Source: Palaemon carinicauda (taxonomy: Eukaryota; Arthropoda; Malacostraca; Decapoda; Palaemonidae). Taken from it: DNA of 64,000 nucleotides. The position numbers and the translations under genes are program-made. The stretch lies in the NCBI RefSeq assembly GCF_036898095.1, contig NC_090743.1:24580145-24644144 (forward strand). Direction: 5' to 3'. The notes under the pieces were generated by a model. That model made no database searches. It saw only the letters and a program-made list of their open reading frames with translations, and was not told the origin of the DNA. This document shows positions 1-14,072 of the stretch, one piece after another; the first letter of the stretch is position 1, and each line of letters opens with the position of its first letter.

Positions 1-889
1 CAACCTTCCTAGATGGATGGTTTGGACCTGGGAGTAAGTGTCCTTAAGGTCCAGTGTGCAAAAGAAGACCTGAGGTCTTACCCCTCGATCGAACTCCAAC
101 ATGGAGTGGGCATCGACTCAAAGGGACAGCTCCTTGGTGATCCTTTTGTATGGAAGATTGTCGACGCTGGAGTCTTGACTTGTGTCGTAAAGGAACAGGA
201 GCGATATCCAGTGTAAGGATTCTTCTCTGAGAGAGAATTTCTTTAGAAGGAAGGCCACGCTTAACCTTACCACACGCCCTGATGGGATTGATGCTATTCC
301 ATAGAATAGAATTAATCTGGCGAATGCTAATCACTGGTTAACCGTTGTGTATCGTGGATACTGTGCAGTTGGAGAGTGCTCGCAAGTAGTTCCCTGTTGG
401 CAAGCCGTTGATGAGGGTTATCGAACGTTTACCAATCACTTTAGCGTGATGGCAAACGGCCAGTAGCGAGAAGTATGTTGTATAACTTCTGATCTAGGAA
501 CTACAGGAAGCGGTTGACTAGTAAGTTTGAGTCACGAACTGCTGGCAAATAACAGATGACCATGAATCGGTGGTCTGTGCACCGATGGTGAATTCGAGAA
601 CAGCCAACTGATTATGATCCCCCCTGTTTGGTCAGAGATGAGCAAGCTGAAGATGGGCTGGTCAGAGATCAGCGAGCTGAGTTCAATGATCGAAGGATGA
701 GCTGCCCATCGGTGATCTAGTGATCAGCAAGCTGATGACTGGTTATTGACTAGCAATCAATGATTGGAAATGCTAGCAATTGGAGATCGTTAGTCATTGG
801 AGGGACTGGAGGTCACAGATCAGCATTGAGCTAGCAATTGGCGATCTGGTGATCGGAGACCTAGCGATCAGTAAACTGTGAACTAGCCA
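1..889. other. Unassigned repeat-like sequence
   Basis: No convincing coding region is seen. From about 600 to 900 there are many degenerate copies of short words such as gatcagcaagctga, ctagcaattgg and gatctagtgatc, which looks like a decayed short tandem repeat. Two open frames overlap near positions 13-334 on opposite strands but match nothing I recognise. It may be the interior of the decayed minus-strand DIRS element whose end lies near 4420, but I cannot align it. Confidence 0.3.
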
Positions 890-2335
890 TCAGCAAACAG
901 TGATCCAGAGATCAGTCTGTTGATGCTTTCCTGTTTGCTGCCGCTGGTCTGTCAAGGAAAAAAGAAACTTTAGAAGAGACAGGGACCAAGGATTCCCCGA
1001 TTCGATTCCCTTGTAGGATGGAATCTTCGGAATCTTGAATCTTCTGCGGAGCCTTATTCCTCTTTTCCCAGTGGCAATGTTTATGTGCTTGCGGGGAGGA
1101 ATGGGGCAATGATGACCTGTCCAAAAAGTTTTACTCCTTTCTACTGACAATTGCGCGATTGTGTAGGTGAGTCTGGAGCGATGACACACAGGATGGTGCT
1201 GGTGCTTAATATCTGCCTGGAGAGCAGGCAAGCGCTGGTTCTTAGACAAGAGCTGGTGCATTGGATCTGCGAGCCTTGACTCTTTGGCAAGAGCTGGCGT
1301 ATGAATCCGGGGACCGTAACTGCGCAGGAGGGCGCAGGAAAGTGAGGAAGATTGCTGGCGCGGCGTAAGGCACTGTGAAGTTTGTGCATTCTCCCTAGAA
1401 TGCACCGAAGCGTGTGACTGGTTGCGCAAGAATGGGAGCATTGGCGCGTGCGTGAGAGTACTACGTGGAGATTGTTGGCGCGTGCGTGCAGAAGACCATC
1501 GGCACCCGCACGTTGAAGACCGTCAGACCGCACGGAAGGATGTGTGCTTGCACTCAAGATTATTGGAGCGCGCACACGCGAAGGCTGTCGGAGCGCGCCC
1601 GCGCGTAAAGCCGTCGGTGCGCTTGCACGGTAGACTATTGGCGCACGTGCGGGATACCATCGGCGCCCGCGCGCAGAAGAAAGTCGGCACGCACACGTGC
1701 AATACTGTTGGTGCGCGTGCGGGAGACCCCAGGAGCTCGCGCGGGGGAGAAAGTCGGCCGTGCACGCTTGTTGGTGCTGGCGCACTTATTGACGCTAGCA
1801 AGCGTGGAAAATCATCGACGTACGCACGGGACACCATCGGCACCTTGTCGGAGCGTACGCGCGTATAAGACTGTTGGCACGCACACGCGGAAGACTTTCG
1901 CCTCGCGCAGGAGACCATCGGTACCCGCACACGGGAAAGATCGTCGGCGCTTGCGCGCGCATGAAGATCGTCGGCGCTTGCGCGCGCATGAAGATCGTCG
2001 GCGCTTGCGCGCGCATGAAGATCGTCGGCGCTTGCGCGCGCATGAAGATCGTCGGCGCTTGCGCGCGCATGAAGATCGTCGGCGCTTGCGCGCGCATGAA
2101 GATCGTCGGCGCTTGCGCGCGCATGAAGATCGTCGGCGCTTGCGCGCGCATGAAGATCGTCGGCGCTTGCGAGCGCATGAAGATCGTCGGCGCTTGCGCG
2201 CGTATGAAGATCGTCGGCGCTTGCGGTGTGCGCGCGGGAAACCATCGGTACCCGTGCGCGGAAGATCGTCGGCAAGGGGGGAGAGAAGTCTGGCCGAAGG
2301 GCAGCAACAGTAGTCGAAGGCTATGAATTTATTAA
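890..2335 (-). repeat. GC-rich Arg/Ser-coding repeat region, possibly a minus-strand DIRS ORF1
   Basis: This region is rich in alternating gcgcgc words and in imperfect 20-30 bp units. On the minus strand it stays open over long distances with Arg, Ala and Ser-rich translations (for example RKRRRSSCA repeats). That resembles the RSP/RQR low-complexity part of the family-A DIRS ORF1 seen at 15480-16640 and 24160-25600. A minus-strand DIRS end sits to its right (up to 4422), so the orientation is consistent. No catalytic domain can be identified and the homology is inferred from composition and context only. Confidence 0.4.
1939..2225. repeat. 27-bp GC-rich minisatellite, about 10.6 copies
   Basis: Ten full units and one partial unit begin with gatcgtcggcgcttgc and end with cgcatgaa, spaced exactly 27 bp from 1939 to 2209. 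Only single-base differences occur, in units near 2170 and 2200. Because 27 is divisible by three and the unit has no stop codon in most frames, several frames on both strands remain open and give 9-residue protein repeats (RRRLRAHED on plus, RKRRRSSCA on minus). This makes long spurious ORFs. No start, domain or conservation argument supports a real protein. Confidence 0.9.
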
Positions 2336-2879
2336 GGTATGAGAAGTTCTCCCTCTGAAGGGAGAAAATAACCTCACACCTGAGAAGGAAACCTCCCTCG
2401 GAAGGGAAGTTGTCCAACGCCTGGAGGCGAACCTCCTTTAGCGTTCTACGATGATCTGAAGTGCTGGCATGTCGTCATGACGCCCATGACGACGTCCTTT
2501 GAAGGACGGGAGTGACAGCAGATTCCCCAGGCATGAACAGGACAGCTCTGCTTCGTTGGCACTCTTTAGTCAAACGAAGAAAACTGCATAGTTAACTGGG
2601 AAAATAAAATTAAATACTGTAATTATTTAACAGAAATTCCCTAGGGAGGAACTCCGAAGAGAAACCCCGAGGGAATAACATGAAATAAGAATTAAATATG
2701 CACCCTTCCTTTCCCAGACGACATCCATGGGAGAAGGGGGGAGCGGAATAACTGTAATAAAAACCGAATTATAACAGAATTATAATTATCTAAATCATCT
2801 AAGAATATTCACTAATAGTGAGAACCACTGACCCCCCAAAGGGAAGTGTTCCCCACGGAGAAAGCTGAAAAATTAAAAT
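2336..2879. other. Non-coding spacer with small inverted repeats
   Basis: Short self-complementary words are visible, such as ctccctctgaagggag near 2350 and tcgtcatgacg near 2470, with A/T-rich sequence after 2580. No ORF or RNA gene is recognisable. Confidence 0.4.
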
Positions 2880-3418
2880 ACTATTAGATTTCATTAAAAA
2901 TAATTGGGACAAACAAACGGAATAGCAACCTAACCTGCACACGGGAAAGGCGCTTCCGTAATACAGTAGTACGTTGTTGTAGTAAAGGTGAACGACCTCG
3001 AGTAGAGAGAGACCGTAGTCAATCTTAAAAGGCCACATTCCCTTCGCTCAGAATCCAAGTTTCCCGTAGGAAAAGAGGAAAAGGCGAAGATAATAGTTGA
3101 ATGAAGAGGGTCTAGGCGATGACGAATCCCCTGCGGCGGACGAGTGCGGCGGACGAGTTAACAGATATATGCCGTCGGGAAGATCGATGGACCAGAGAGG
3201 GAGAGGCCGTTCCCCACGAAGTGGAACTGTGCAGGCCTTGCTACTACGCACAGCACAAACACTGAAAAGAAAACTTACAACATTTCTATACATATATATA
3301 TGCATAAACAGTAAGAATGTTTATATATATATTTACAAGTATAAGAAAAAGTAAGTAAAGACAAAAATTAACGCAGTCCAAAATAGGCGAGGAGAGAGAG
3401 AAAACAGGTGTGTGAGAG

Positions 3419-3577
3419 GGCGGGGGGGGGGGGGGGGTAGCAAGCTACCCTCCCCTACCCCCACTAACTAGCGGTGTGGGTAGTAAACCCTCGTTAAATT
3501 TTAATAGCTCGTCATTTCAGCTGCGCCGAAAGTAATACCCCTATTAAATAGTGTGGTTTGTATTCCAGTTACGGAAC
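3419..3577 (-). repeat. Family-A DIRS terminal repeat, copy 1
   Basis: A run of about 18 G is followed by tagcaagctaccctcccc, actaactagcggtgtggg and the tcatttcagct...cgccgaaagtaa block. It ends with gtggtttgtattccagttac. It matches the right-terminal orientation of the elements ending at 22559 and 32148. Confidence 0.75.
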
Positions 3578-4042
3578 AAGTTAAAATTACTGTACAATTG
3601 TAATTTCACTAAGATAATTGAGACAAACAATCGGAAGCACAACCTAACCCGCGAATGAAAAAGGTGCTCCTCCTAATAGTACATTGTTGTTGAAAGGTGA
3701 ACGACCTTGAGAAGAGAAAGACCGTAGTCAATCTCTTAAAGGCCTCACTCCTTTCGCTCAGAAATCCATGTTTCCCGTAGGAAAAGGGAAAAGGCGAAGA
3801 CAACAGTTGAATGAGGAGGGTCCAGGCGATGACGATTCCCCTGTGGCGGCCGAGTCAACGGTTATATGCCGACGGGAAGACCGATGGACCAGAGGGGGAG
3901 AGGTCGTTCCCCGCAAAGTGGAAGTGTCCTGGCCTTGCGCAAGTGTCGTGTCGTATATGTATCACACACACAGCACAAACACTGAAAAGGAAACTTACCA
4001 CATTTCTATACACATATATATATACATAAACATTAAGAATGC

Positions 4043-4146
<104 letters not shown>

Positions 4147-4261
4147 TGTATATAAGAAAAGAAAGTTAAAAGAAAAAAATTAACGGCAGTCCAGAATAGG
4201 CGAGGAGGAAGAGCGGAAACAACCACTCTCCATCCGAGCCAAAAGTAAAGTGAGCTAAATC

Positions 4262-4422
4262 ACAGGTGTGTGAGTGGAGTGGTAGCAAGCTGCCCCCCCC
4301 CCCCCAATAATTAGCGGTGTGGGTAGTTAACCCTCACTATATTTTAATGGCTCATCATTTCAGCTCCGCAGAAAGTACAACCCTTAATAAATAGCGTGGT
4401 TTATATTCCAGTTACGGAACCA
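4262..4422 (-). repeat. Family-A DIRS terminal repeat, copy 2
   Basis: Same order of blocks as the copy at 3419-3577, with a poly-C run instead of poly-G, then aattagcggtgtgggtagtt, catcatttcagct and gcgtggtttatattccagtt. The sequence to the right is no longer similar to the first copy, so 4422 is the likely element boundary. Confidence 0.75.
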
Positions 4423-4430
4423 ACACCTTC

Positions 4431-6109
4431 CCAGTGTTTCAGTGATTTCCTTCTTTTTTAGGGTGAGGAAAACAACACAGGATCAGGCGAGTTGATACAA
4501 AGGTAAGGGAATAATTACTTAGCATGTTCAGCCGATGTTATTTGACATTGGACAAGGCGGCCACCCTTCATCCCTGCTGACTATACGCGGGCACAGTACA
4601 GTACAGTATCAGAAAGAACAGGAAGTGCTAATAACTCTTCCGGGCAGGATAGTTTTTGGCACAAACCTGTCCTTGGATGAGACGGCACTCGGGTAGCATT
4701 TGCACACACACATGCCAATACTATTTCCCAATGAGGGAATGTTCTCAGCATACAGCAGAAAGAAAGTAGTTAGAAGATTGTTCAGAAAGGTGAAAGTTTG
4801 GAGCCCTTTCAGTTCTACCGGGAGAGAAACAGTAGGAGTCACTCATATGTGATTCCTATCAATTGGTATTCCTGGAATTCTTTGAAGACATCTTTTACTA
4901 GTCATTCTCCTCGAAATTACAAAAAAAATTCCAACATAGACACAGTAGAGGAGAAGGAAAACCTAAAGTTCATCTTCTATGGGGCCGAGCAAGCCGATGA
5001 TTACGCTCTCACGATGAAGAAACCACAGCAGGACACCAGGTAGTACATCCTTAACGCCTTTTCAAAGTGAAGGTTACTGTACCTAACAGTGCCCGGGACC
5101 TACCCTTCATCGACCAGTTAGTATTAACTATCCCGTTGAAGTTTACATAGCCGTTCCAGGTTCGCTGAAGTCACATTCCTATTAACAGAGAAAGGTTTAT
5201 ATCCGTGTGGAAGCAAATACTTGTTGTCATAAAAAAATGATGCAGTTTCGGAGTATTATGCTTTATTTATTTCTTATTTTTTTTTGTACATTCCATTCAA
5301 CTTGAGGCTCCCCTCTACCAAAAACCACTGATTCCCACTGGTGTTCCCCAAAGTACCATATGGTGAGGGCAGTATGTGGTGTACCATAGGATATACAGTG
5401 TGTGTGAGGCTCAATAAAAGTTGGGTAAATATTTACAATTTCACTTAACATTATAAGACATTCATTTACACAATTCTGTTCTTTCCACCAAGTTGCCTTC
5501 CATGCAACTCTTCCCAGAAATAGTGCTCCATTATCATGTACGGAATAATTTACATAAACTTTCCTTTAATAATGAATGATAACATTAGCAATTCCATTTT
5601 CTATAAAGACTGATCTTAACGATACATTAATGTTGTAGAGAAATTAAGGGATCTGTACTAACATAACCTGACCTCAATCTTGATGCCCGTTCCCAACCAC
5701 CTTCCCTTGCGCAATTCCATTGGGTTTTACCAACAAGTACTGGTAAATCATTTTATATGACAATGCAATTACAGTGAAAATTTACTTGGAAGTCAATTGG
5801 AAAATACAAGATTGTGTAAATGAAAATAAATAAATCCCTATTGACGCAATGAAACGGTTGGGTTTTATGGTTTTCCTTAATTCTTTTTTATGCAAATAAT
5901 TAAGCAAATCAATGTAACATATCATGAGTAACTTTTCCAATGGTAAAATTACCAAAACTGCAAGAACTGTGGTAGGCCGATAAATTCTGGTATTGGTGCA
6001 TAAGAGGGCAATGCTAGTTAAAGAGAAGCTGTATAACCTGAGAAATACAACTCAATGACAGTAACCTCATAAAAACCCTTTTAACTCGGTAAAAATATTC
6101 ATGGAACAC
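4431..6109. other. Unannotated AT-rich DNA
   Basis: No coding region, RNA gene or repeat family is recognisable. The longest open frames (about 80 codons near 4800 and 4610) have no domain signal and no splice-site context. Confidence 0.5.
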
Positions 6110-6785
6110 CTCTCACGTTCTCCTAGAGGATTGCAAGCTACTTATGCAATTTCATATTCTCCTTAAGGACTGTAAGTTACTCATGCAATTTTATAGAGTC
6201 CTGGGAGATCGTAGGAAGCCATCGGGGATTAGGTTAGGTTAGTTACTTGTGCAATTTTATACAGAGTCCTGGGAGATCGTAGGAAGCCATAAGGGATTAG
6301 GTTAAGTTAGTTACTTGTGCAATTTTATAGAGTCCTGGGAGATCGTAGGAAGCCATCGGGGATTAGGTTAGGTTAGTTACTTGTGCAATTTTATACAGAG
6401 TCCTGGGAGATCGTAGGAAGCCATCGGGGATTAGATTAGGTTAGTTACTCGTGAAATTTTATAGAGTCCTGGGAGATCGTAGAAAGCCATTGGGGATTAG
6501 GTTAGGTTAGTTACTCGTGAAATTTTATACAGAGTCCTGGGAGATCGTAGAAAGCCATCGGGGATTAGGGTAGGTTAGTTACTCGTGAAATTTTATACAG
6601 TCCTGGGAGATCGTAGAAAGCCATCAGGGATTAGGTTAAGTTAGTTACTCGTGAAATTTTATACAGTCCTGGGAGATCGTAGAAAGCCATCAGGGATTAG
6701 GTTAGGTTAGTCACTCGTGAAATTTTATACAGAGTCCTGGGAGATCGTATGAAGCCATCAGGGATTAGGTTAGGTTAGGTGGGAA
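6110..6785. repeat. 66-68-bp satellite with TTAGG motifs, nine copies plus diverged start
   Basis: The word cctgggagatcgta recurs at about 6200, 6268, 6333, 6402, 6468, 6536, 6602, 6668 and 6736, a spacing of 64-69 bp. Each monomer contains ggaagccatc or agaaagccatc, then gggattaggttaggttag, ttactcgtgaaattttata and acagagt. Two more diverged monomers precede it (about 6110-6190). Nearly every monomer carries two to three TTAGG units. The first copies share 'ttgtgcaatttt' and the later ones 'cgtgaaatttt', suggesting two local amplification steps. Confidence 0.93.
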
Positions 6786-9326
<2,541 letters not shown>

Positions 9327-9330
9327 CTCA

Positions 9331-9644
9331 TGTAAGGACATAGTCTTACCCGCCGTGTTTCCTCCCCCTGGACTCTTTTCTGCATATTGTAACTTTATTA
9401 TTTATTCCATACAGTGGATTTTTGTATGACGATGTTGCGCTCTTTGAGAGCTTTATTTTCATGTATAATAATGTATATTTCATTGGGCTACCGCCTTGGT
9501 ATTTATAATTTATATTTAAAAATAAAGCTCTCAAAGAGCGCAACATCGTTATAAAAAATCCAGTGTGGAATAAATAATAAAGTTACAATATACAGAAAAG
9601 AGTCCAATGGGACGAAACACGGCGGGTAAGACGATGTCCTTACA
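9331..9644. mobile_element. Foldback (MITE-like) element, 314 bp
   Basis: The ends are TGTAAGGACAT and its reverse complement ATGTCCTTACA. Long inverted arms (about 9331-9470 and 9515-9644) match through cttacccgccgtgttt, ggactcttttctg, attgtaactttattattta, tggattttt and gcgctctttgagagcttta. The loop is about 50 bp. The flanking tetranucleotide CTCA occurs at 9327-9330 and 9645-9648 and may be a target duplication. No transposase is encoded, so it would need an element supplied in trans. The superfamily is not assignable. Confidence 0.8.
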
Positions 9645-9836
9645 CTCAAAATGTGCGCATACCGCAAACAAACCTTGTATCGGTCCTGTAGAGAGCAGGA
9701 TTTCCTTGTGTAACGGGACCAAGAAAACGATCCTTAATCGTTAAGGAAAGCAATGTTGCAGAAACTTTCTATTTACTTTAAAGACTGTTTTCCTGACCCT
9801 ATCACGTAGAGGAATCCTATCAAGGCCCATATGACC

Positions 9837-9935
9837 TACAAAATCAGTTTTATACATTGTTATCATTATTACTTGTTAAGCTACAACCCTAGTTGGAAAA
9901 GCAGGAATCTATATGCCCAGGGGCTCCCACAGGGG
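9837..9935 (+). repeat. Fragment of a dispersed decapod-like repeat
   Basis: The words attattacttgttaagc, tacaaccctagttggaaaag, caggaatctatatgccc and aggggctcccacaggg match the first 80 bp of the longer copy at 59075-59770. The fragment stops after about 90 bp. Confidence 0.7.
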
Positions 9936-11032
9936 TATTTTGAATATCACACTGCATATCTGATGTTTATTGTCAAATCCACATTATCAAAATATTTGAA
10001 GAACAAAATATTTCTTTTATCAATCCTCGATTTTGAATGATTTTATAATAGCTTAGATATTTATATATGCTCTATTTATGACACCCATAGTATCGATGGT
10101 CGGTATTTTCTGCTAATCTTCTCAATTCTAAATCATAAACTTTGGAATTTCTTGTTGTTTGTTCAACTTAGTGCTATTATCGAAGCACCTAAAAAATCGA
10201 ATGCATTTAGCCACGCAATTACGGATATATGTCGAAACATTTATCATTTATCAGTTTTCCTATTTGAATGATTTTACTACCAACAAATCGCATATTTACA
10301 TAGACTCAATTTGTGATGTCCTTTTCCACGATCTCTTCAATTCAATGATAAATAATTTGTAATTTCCTGAATTCACCTCATGATAATTTTTTTTAACTCA
10401 GTGTAATCTATAGGCCTACATTTTACTGCTATGCTATACAACCAACTTTGATATATTCGTATTCGTAATTGTAATTTTTACAATCAATCAATATACTATT
10501 GACTACGCAGCCCAAAACTGGTACTAGATTTATTAGCCACACCGCATTTTGATATGGTTAGCTTTACACGCTACTCCATTATTTCGATTAGATATGGGAA
10601 AATTCTTATAAACGATATTTTATTTTCACCAAATCAATATTGTTGCTTTTTTATATACTGACCATGATATTATCATGGTCAAACCTTAAGCCTTAGGCCT
10701 AAGTATGTCTATGATGGTTTATTGAATCGGCTCTCTGAGCCGGTTTACTTTTACAATTATAAAACATAAATAAACCATATTCCACAAAATTATTCAGGAG
10801 TAATATTATTTTTACCTGATTAAGAAAGTTTTTTGTTTTGTGTTAAATAAAGAGTTTGTGTAATATTAAGAGTAATTGCAGGTACTAAAATTCCTAACAA
10901 CGAAATCAGGAAGTTTTTGGTCTCTTTCACCTACAATCCTTGAGGGTCGACGTAGAGGGAAGACGCCATTTTAGGTAAGAGGACGCTTACGTCTTGTATG
11001 TGAAAATTCTTACGTTTTACGACTATATTATT
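9936..11032. other. AT-rich DNA upstream of the Tudor gene exon
   Basis: No other exon is recognised. The stretch directly before 11033 is open in the exon-1 frame back to about 10994. It contains acgccattttaggtaagagg near 10967, which could be a 5' UTR splice donor. No promoter motif is convincing. Confidence 0.35.
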
Positions 11033-11155
11033 ATGCCGCCTGTTTACACCCCAAATTTTATTACTTATTTTATTGATTGTGGTCAGAGGAAGGACAAAAT
11101 TGTGTTGATTGGCTCTCCTATGTCCTATGCAGTAGCTGATGTCCACAGACAAAGG
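11033..11155 (+). CDS. Tudor-domain gene, coding exon 1 (41 codons)
   Basis: The exon starts at ATG 11033 (MPPVYTPNFITYF...) and ends with ...DVHRQR just before the donor AGG|GTAAGT. It ends in phase 0, which fits the acceptor of the exon at 32269. It was chosen because the joined product reads through into a Tudor-type domain 21 kb downstream. The residues before the splice do not form a known domain. The same frame is open upstream to about 10994, so either the true start or a further upstream exon is possible. The following intron, 11156-32268, is filled by transposons. Family knowledge: Tudor proteins of this kind bind PIWI-clade proteins or scaffold germ granules. The gene itself is inferred, not matched to a named orthologue. 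Confidence 0.6.
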
Positions 11156-11731
11156 GTAAGTGAAAACTTAATGCGGTAAAACTTCCCTGTAATGATTGGG
11201 ATTTCTAATATGTGTTAAATATCAAGAAACTGTTTTTTATTTAATGTAACTCTTCATTTTAATACTGTCTTGATATCTGATTTATGTTTGATGACATGTT
11301 AAGGTTTAGTCCATGGGACCCTTAGCCCTATCTAGCATCTTGGGCTAAAGCTAATCTTTACTGTCGTCTCCTGTGGTAAGTTTCCCGAAAAGAAAACCGT
11401 TCAGGAATATTCCTAAATGGTCTCACTGACTTCACTAAGCCATTTCTAATCTAAAATCACAAATTATATCTTGGGTTAGGCTAGACTTGGAGCAAATGTT
11501 TAACTAGGCCTAGTCGCGTCTAACCTATTTTCTGCTAATTTTAAGGTTAGCAATCCTTGGATTGGATATCTATAATATGCGTTAATAGAGAACTAGACAT
11601 TGTTTGATTTTGAAATTTAGTAAAATTCCCTTTATTTATTTCTACAAGGTTTAGCTATGGCCAGTTTAGATTCCAGTGTGGTTGGTAAATCGGTAAAGTT
11701 TTACAAGTCTACAGGGTATCATTTCGAATAG

Positions 11732-11911
11732 AAAATATATCTTTTCCAGTAGAAAATAATGTGATTTAACCAGTTTTCACCTTCCTTTCAACTGCAAACA
11801 AACAACAATTTGACTAACTTCAAGTAGCCGAACTGGTGGTTGTTGTTGCGGATGCAATGAAGGTGAAAACCTGTTAAATCACATTATTTACTAGAGGGAA
11901 ACATATATTTT
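11732..11911. repeat. Inverted repeat, arms about 55 bp
   Basis: The left arm (aaaatatat, ttccagtagaaaataatg, tgatttaaccagttttcacc, ttcc) pairs with the right arm (ggtgaaaacctgttaaatca, cattatttactagaggg, aaacatatatttt). The loop is about 70 bp. It looks like a small foldback or MITE. No clear target duplication is visible. Confidence 0.75.
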
Positions 11912-11923
11912 GTTAAAATTTTT

Positions 11924-12092
11924 AAATATAATGGCTCTTGTTCCGCCGCAGGCTCGCTTCGCTCGCCAGAAAACAAAAACATCAAGCTCGTATGTACTGG
12001 CAAGCGGTAATGTTGAGCTGCGCATGCTAACATTAGCAACGCTAAATATAATGGTTCTTGTTCCGCCACTGGCTCTCTTCACTAACATTATC
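11924..12092. repeat. Short direct repeat pair
   Basis: The block taaatataatggctcttgtt followed by ccgccgcaggctcgcttcg (about 11924-11965) recurs as taaatataatggttcttgtt and ccgccactggctctcttcac (about 12041-12084). The copies are about 117 bp apart. It may be a tandem duplication or the ends of an old insertion. Confidence 0.6.
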
Positions 12093-13099
12093 GGTGGATA
12101 TAGATATACAGTATATATATTTCAGAAACTTCATTTCCGATAGGAACATTTGTTATTTTCGAAGAGAACGGACCGTTTTCTTTCCCTAGGTTACATTACC
12201 CTATAATAAACTACAATAGAACCGGTAAATCTTAAATTGGACATCTTGTACCTACTGGTTGGTGTGGTAGGCCTACCCCGTCTCACTTAAACTTTCCTTA
12301 AGACACTCCTTTGACTCTCGGCTTACTGACGTAAGAATTTCTCATGATTGTGTTTTTAGAGATTGCTTTACCAAAATTATAGTAATGGTGACCACTATTG
12401 CAAAACCTGTTTTATATTTTGGAAAATAGTAATTGGTTAAATGCTTTGATACATTCAATAAACTGGTATTTTGTTTACAAGAGCATGCTCTCTATTTACT
12501 TCCAAATTATGTAGCCCTGCAGCTCTCCTCTTCTTGTACAGTAATTAGGAAGTTCTTTGAATGATGGGAAAGCAATAAATGGCAAGATATGTTGAGCAAG
12601 GGAGGAGGGGTTATGAAAAAAAAAAAAAAATTAGCTTGGTTTCCTAAACAACCTGGAACGGACATCGTCAACATAGTCAACCAAACATAATTTTTTGATG
12701 CCAGCGTACGTTTGATATACTTGGTAAATATACGACACTTTGATTTTAGCCAAATACATGAACCATAGTTTCCTACTCACTATCTTGTGTTTTATGCTTT
12801 TCTGACCATCATCAGGGGCAAACCACCCGGTCGAGAGTTTTTGGACCCTCGTATATAAAAAGACAATTATGAGGGACCCCGGTGGGTAACCGGGATGTTT
12901 TTTGGAGTGGGGAAATGTCATAAACGAGTGATTTTCAGCTATAATAATGGCCAGAAATGCAAAATAAGCACAAGATAACCAATGGGAAAAATTTATGGTT
13001 CATGGGAGTGACAGAAAACTGACTAAAACGTAATTATTTAACTTTTGAGATTTGTAAAAGGGTACAGAACCTAACAAACCTACTTAACCTAACCTAGTA
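12093..13099. other. Intronic DNA with one unrecognised minus-strand ORF
   Basis: A 96-codon open frame lies on the minus strand at 12631-12921 (begins MTFPHSKKHPGYP, ends RSRLFRKPS). I do not recognise it. It has no membrane segment or Cys motif and could be a fragment of a repeat. Nothing else is seen. Confidence 0.3.
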
Positions 13100-13172
13100 G
13101 TTCCCAGGTCTCAATTCGGCGTCAATGATCTTAGATGTCAGGATGCCTGAAAACTTTAAATCAATCAATCCC
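13100..13172 (+). mobile_element. Non-LTR retrotransposon 3' tail fragment
   Basis: The block cggcgtcaatgatcttagat, gtcaggatgcctgaaaac, tttaaatcaatcaatc is nearly identical to the 3' end of the insertion at 21766-22234. It contains only the last 60-70 bp, ending in an (ATCA)n-type tail, which is consistent with strong 5' truncation. Confidence 0.7.
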
Positions 13173-13997
13173 AGGTCACAACCGCTAGCCAGGAGACAAG
13201 CCCCCTGGACCCATGTCACAAATCTTCCCAGGTCACAACTTTTAGCCGACGCCTCCTTACCAGTTCACAGACTGAAAGCTTGTTGCAAATAAATCCTTAC
13301 ATTTTGATAAAGTAAATCATAAATAAGTCCTTATATTATGATGAAGTAAATCATGAATAAATCCTTATATTATGAAAAAGTAAATCACAAATAATTCCTT
13401 TCCTTATGATTGAGTTTTTTTTCAATCTTTAGAGAAGCTTTGCAGTAGAAAATGTGCTGGTCTTCCCTAAAAATTGAGTCAGAAGCCGACCTCTGAGGCA
13501 TTTTTTTGCTGTTGTTTTTAAATTCACATGAGTAATAATAGCTTTACACTCAACCGAGAGAAATTCCATCATAATCAATTGCTGTCATAAATGAAATTAC
13601 ACTAAATTTTGAAATATTGATGTACTGTACTTTCTCAAGTTCTTGCTTGGAGAAGTCTTTACGTGAAGGTGGTCAAGTTGAAACTGAAGGGGAAGGTGGG
13701 AAAAAAATGGCTGTTGTAGAAGAACATCCGAGAACTATGAAGTACTTGTAAGCTGTAACTGGTTTTAAAAACCTACTTGACAGATACGTCATTGTAAATG
13801 TACAGAAAGCTCCCCACTTACTTCACATTTTAATCAACAAATACGTTAAGTTATTATGCCCCAGCCCCTAGTAAACATAATGGGGAAAATACCAACTAGC
13901 CAGCACTCGTACATATCTTATAGCGAATTCCAGTTTTGCTAGTAGTTAAAGTATATTTACCATATACTATACATTAAAAATAAATTCTAATTTAAAA
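13173..13997. other. Intronic AT-rich DNA
   Basis: Contains three diverged copies of a short word, aaataa(a/g)tccttat(a/t)tt...gaagtaaatca, between about 13285 and 13400. No gene is seen. Confidence 0.4.
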
Positions 13998-14051
13998 ATG
14001 GAGTAATTACTCAAAATTGTTACTATTTTTTAATTTGAGTAAATACTCCAT
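13998..14051. repeat. Palindrome at the DIRS insertion site
   Basis: Arms atggagtaattactcaaa (13998-14015) and tttgagtaaatactccat (14034-14051) are inverted repeats with one mismatch and an 18-bp loop. The right arm ends exactly in the AT core where the DIRS tandem starts. On the far side of the tandem (32147 onward) the sequence AT-ttttaattt continues the palindrome, pairing with aatttaaaa before 13998. Confidence 0.75.
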
Positions 14052-14072
14052 TGTTCCGTAACCGAAATACAA

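Noticed and set aside
1939..2225. CRISPR array
   Set aside because: Units are contiguous with no unique spacers, and the DNA is eukaryotic.
1708..2417. Long overlapping ORFs of 150-250 codons on both strands over the 27-bp repeat
   Set aside because: They arise because the unit length is a multiple of three and lacks stops. Products are pure 9-residue repeats with no domain.
6200..6785. True telomere or chromosome end
   Set aside because: TTAGG occurs only as two to three units inside a longer monomer and unique DNA continues on both sides.
12631..12921. Functional small gene on the minus strand in intron 1
   Set aside because: No recognisable domain, start context or splice signals; listed only as an unrecognised ORF.
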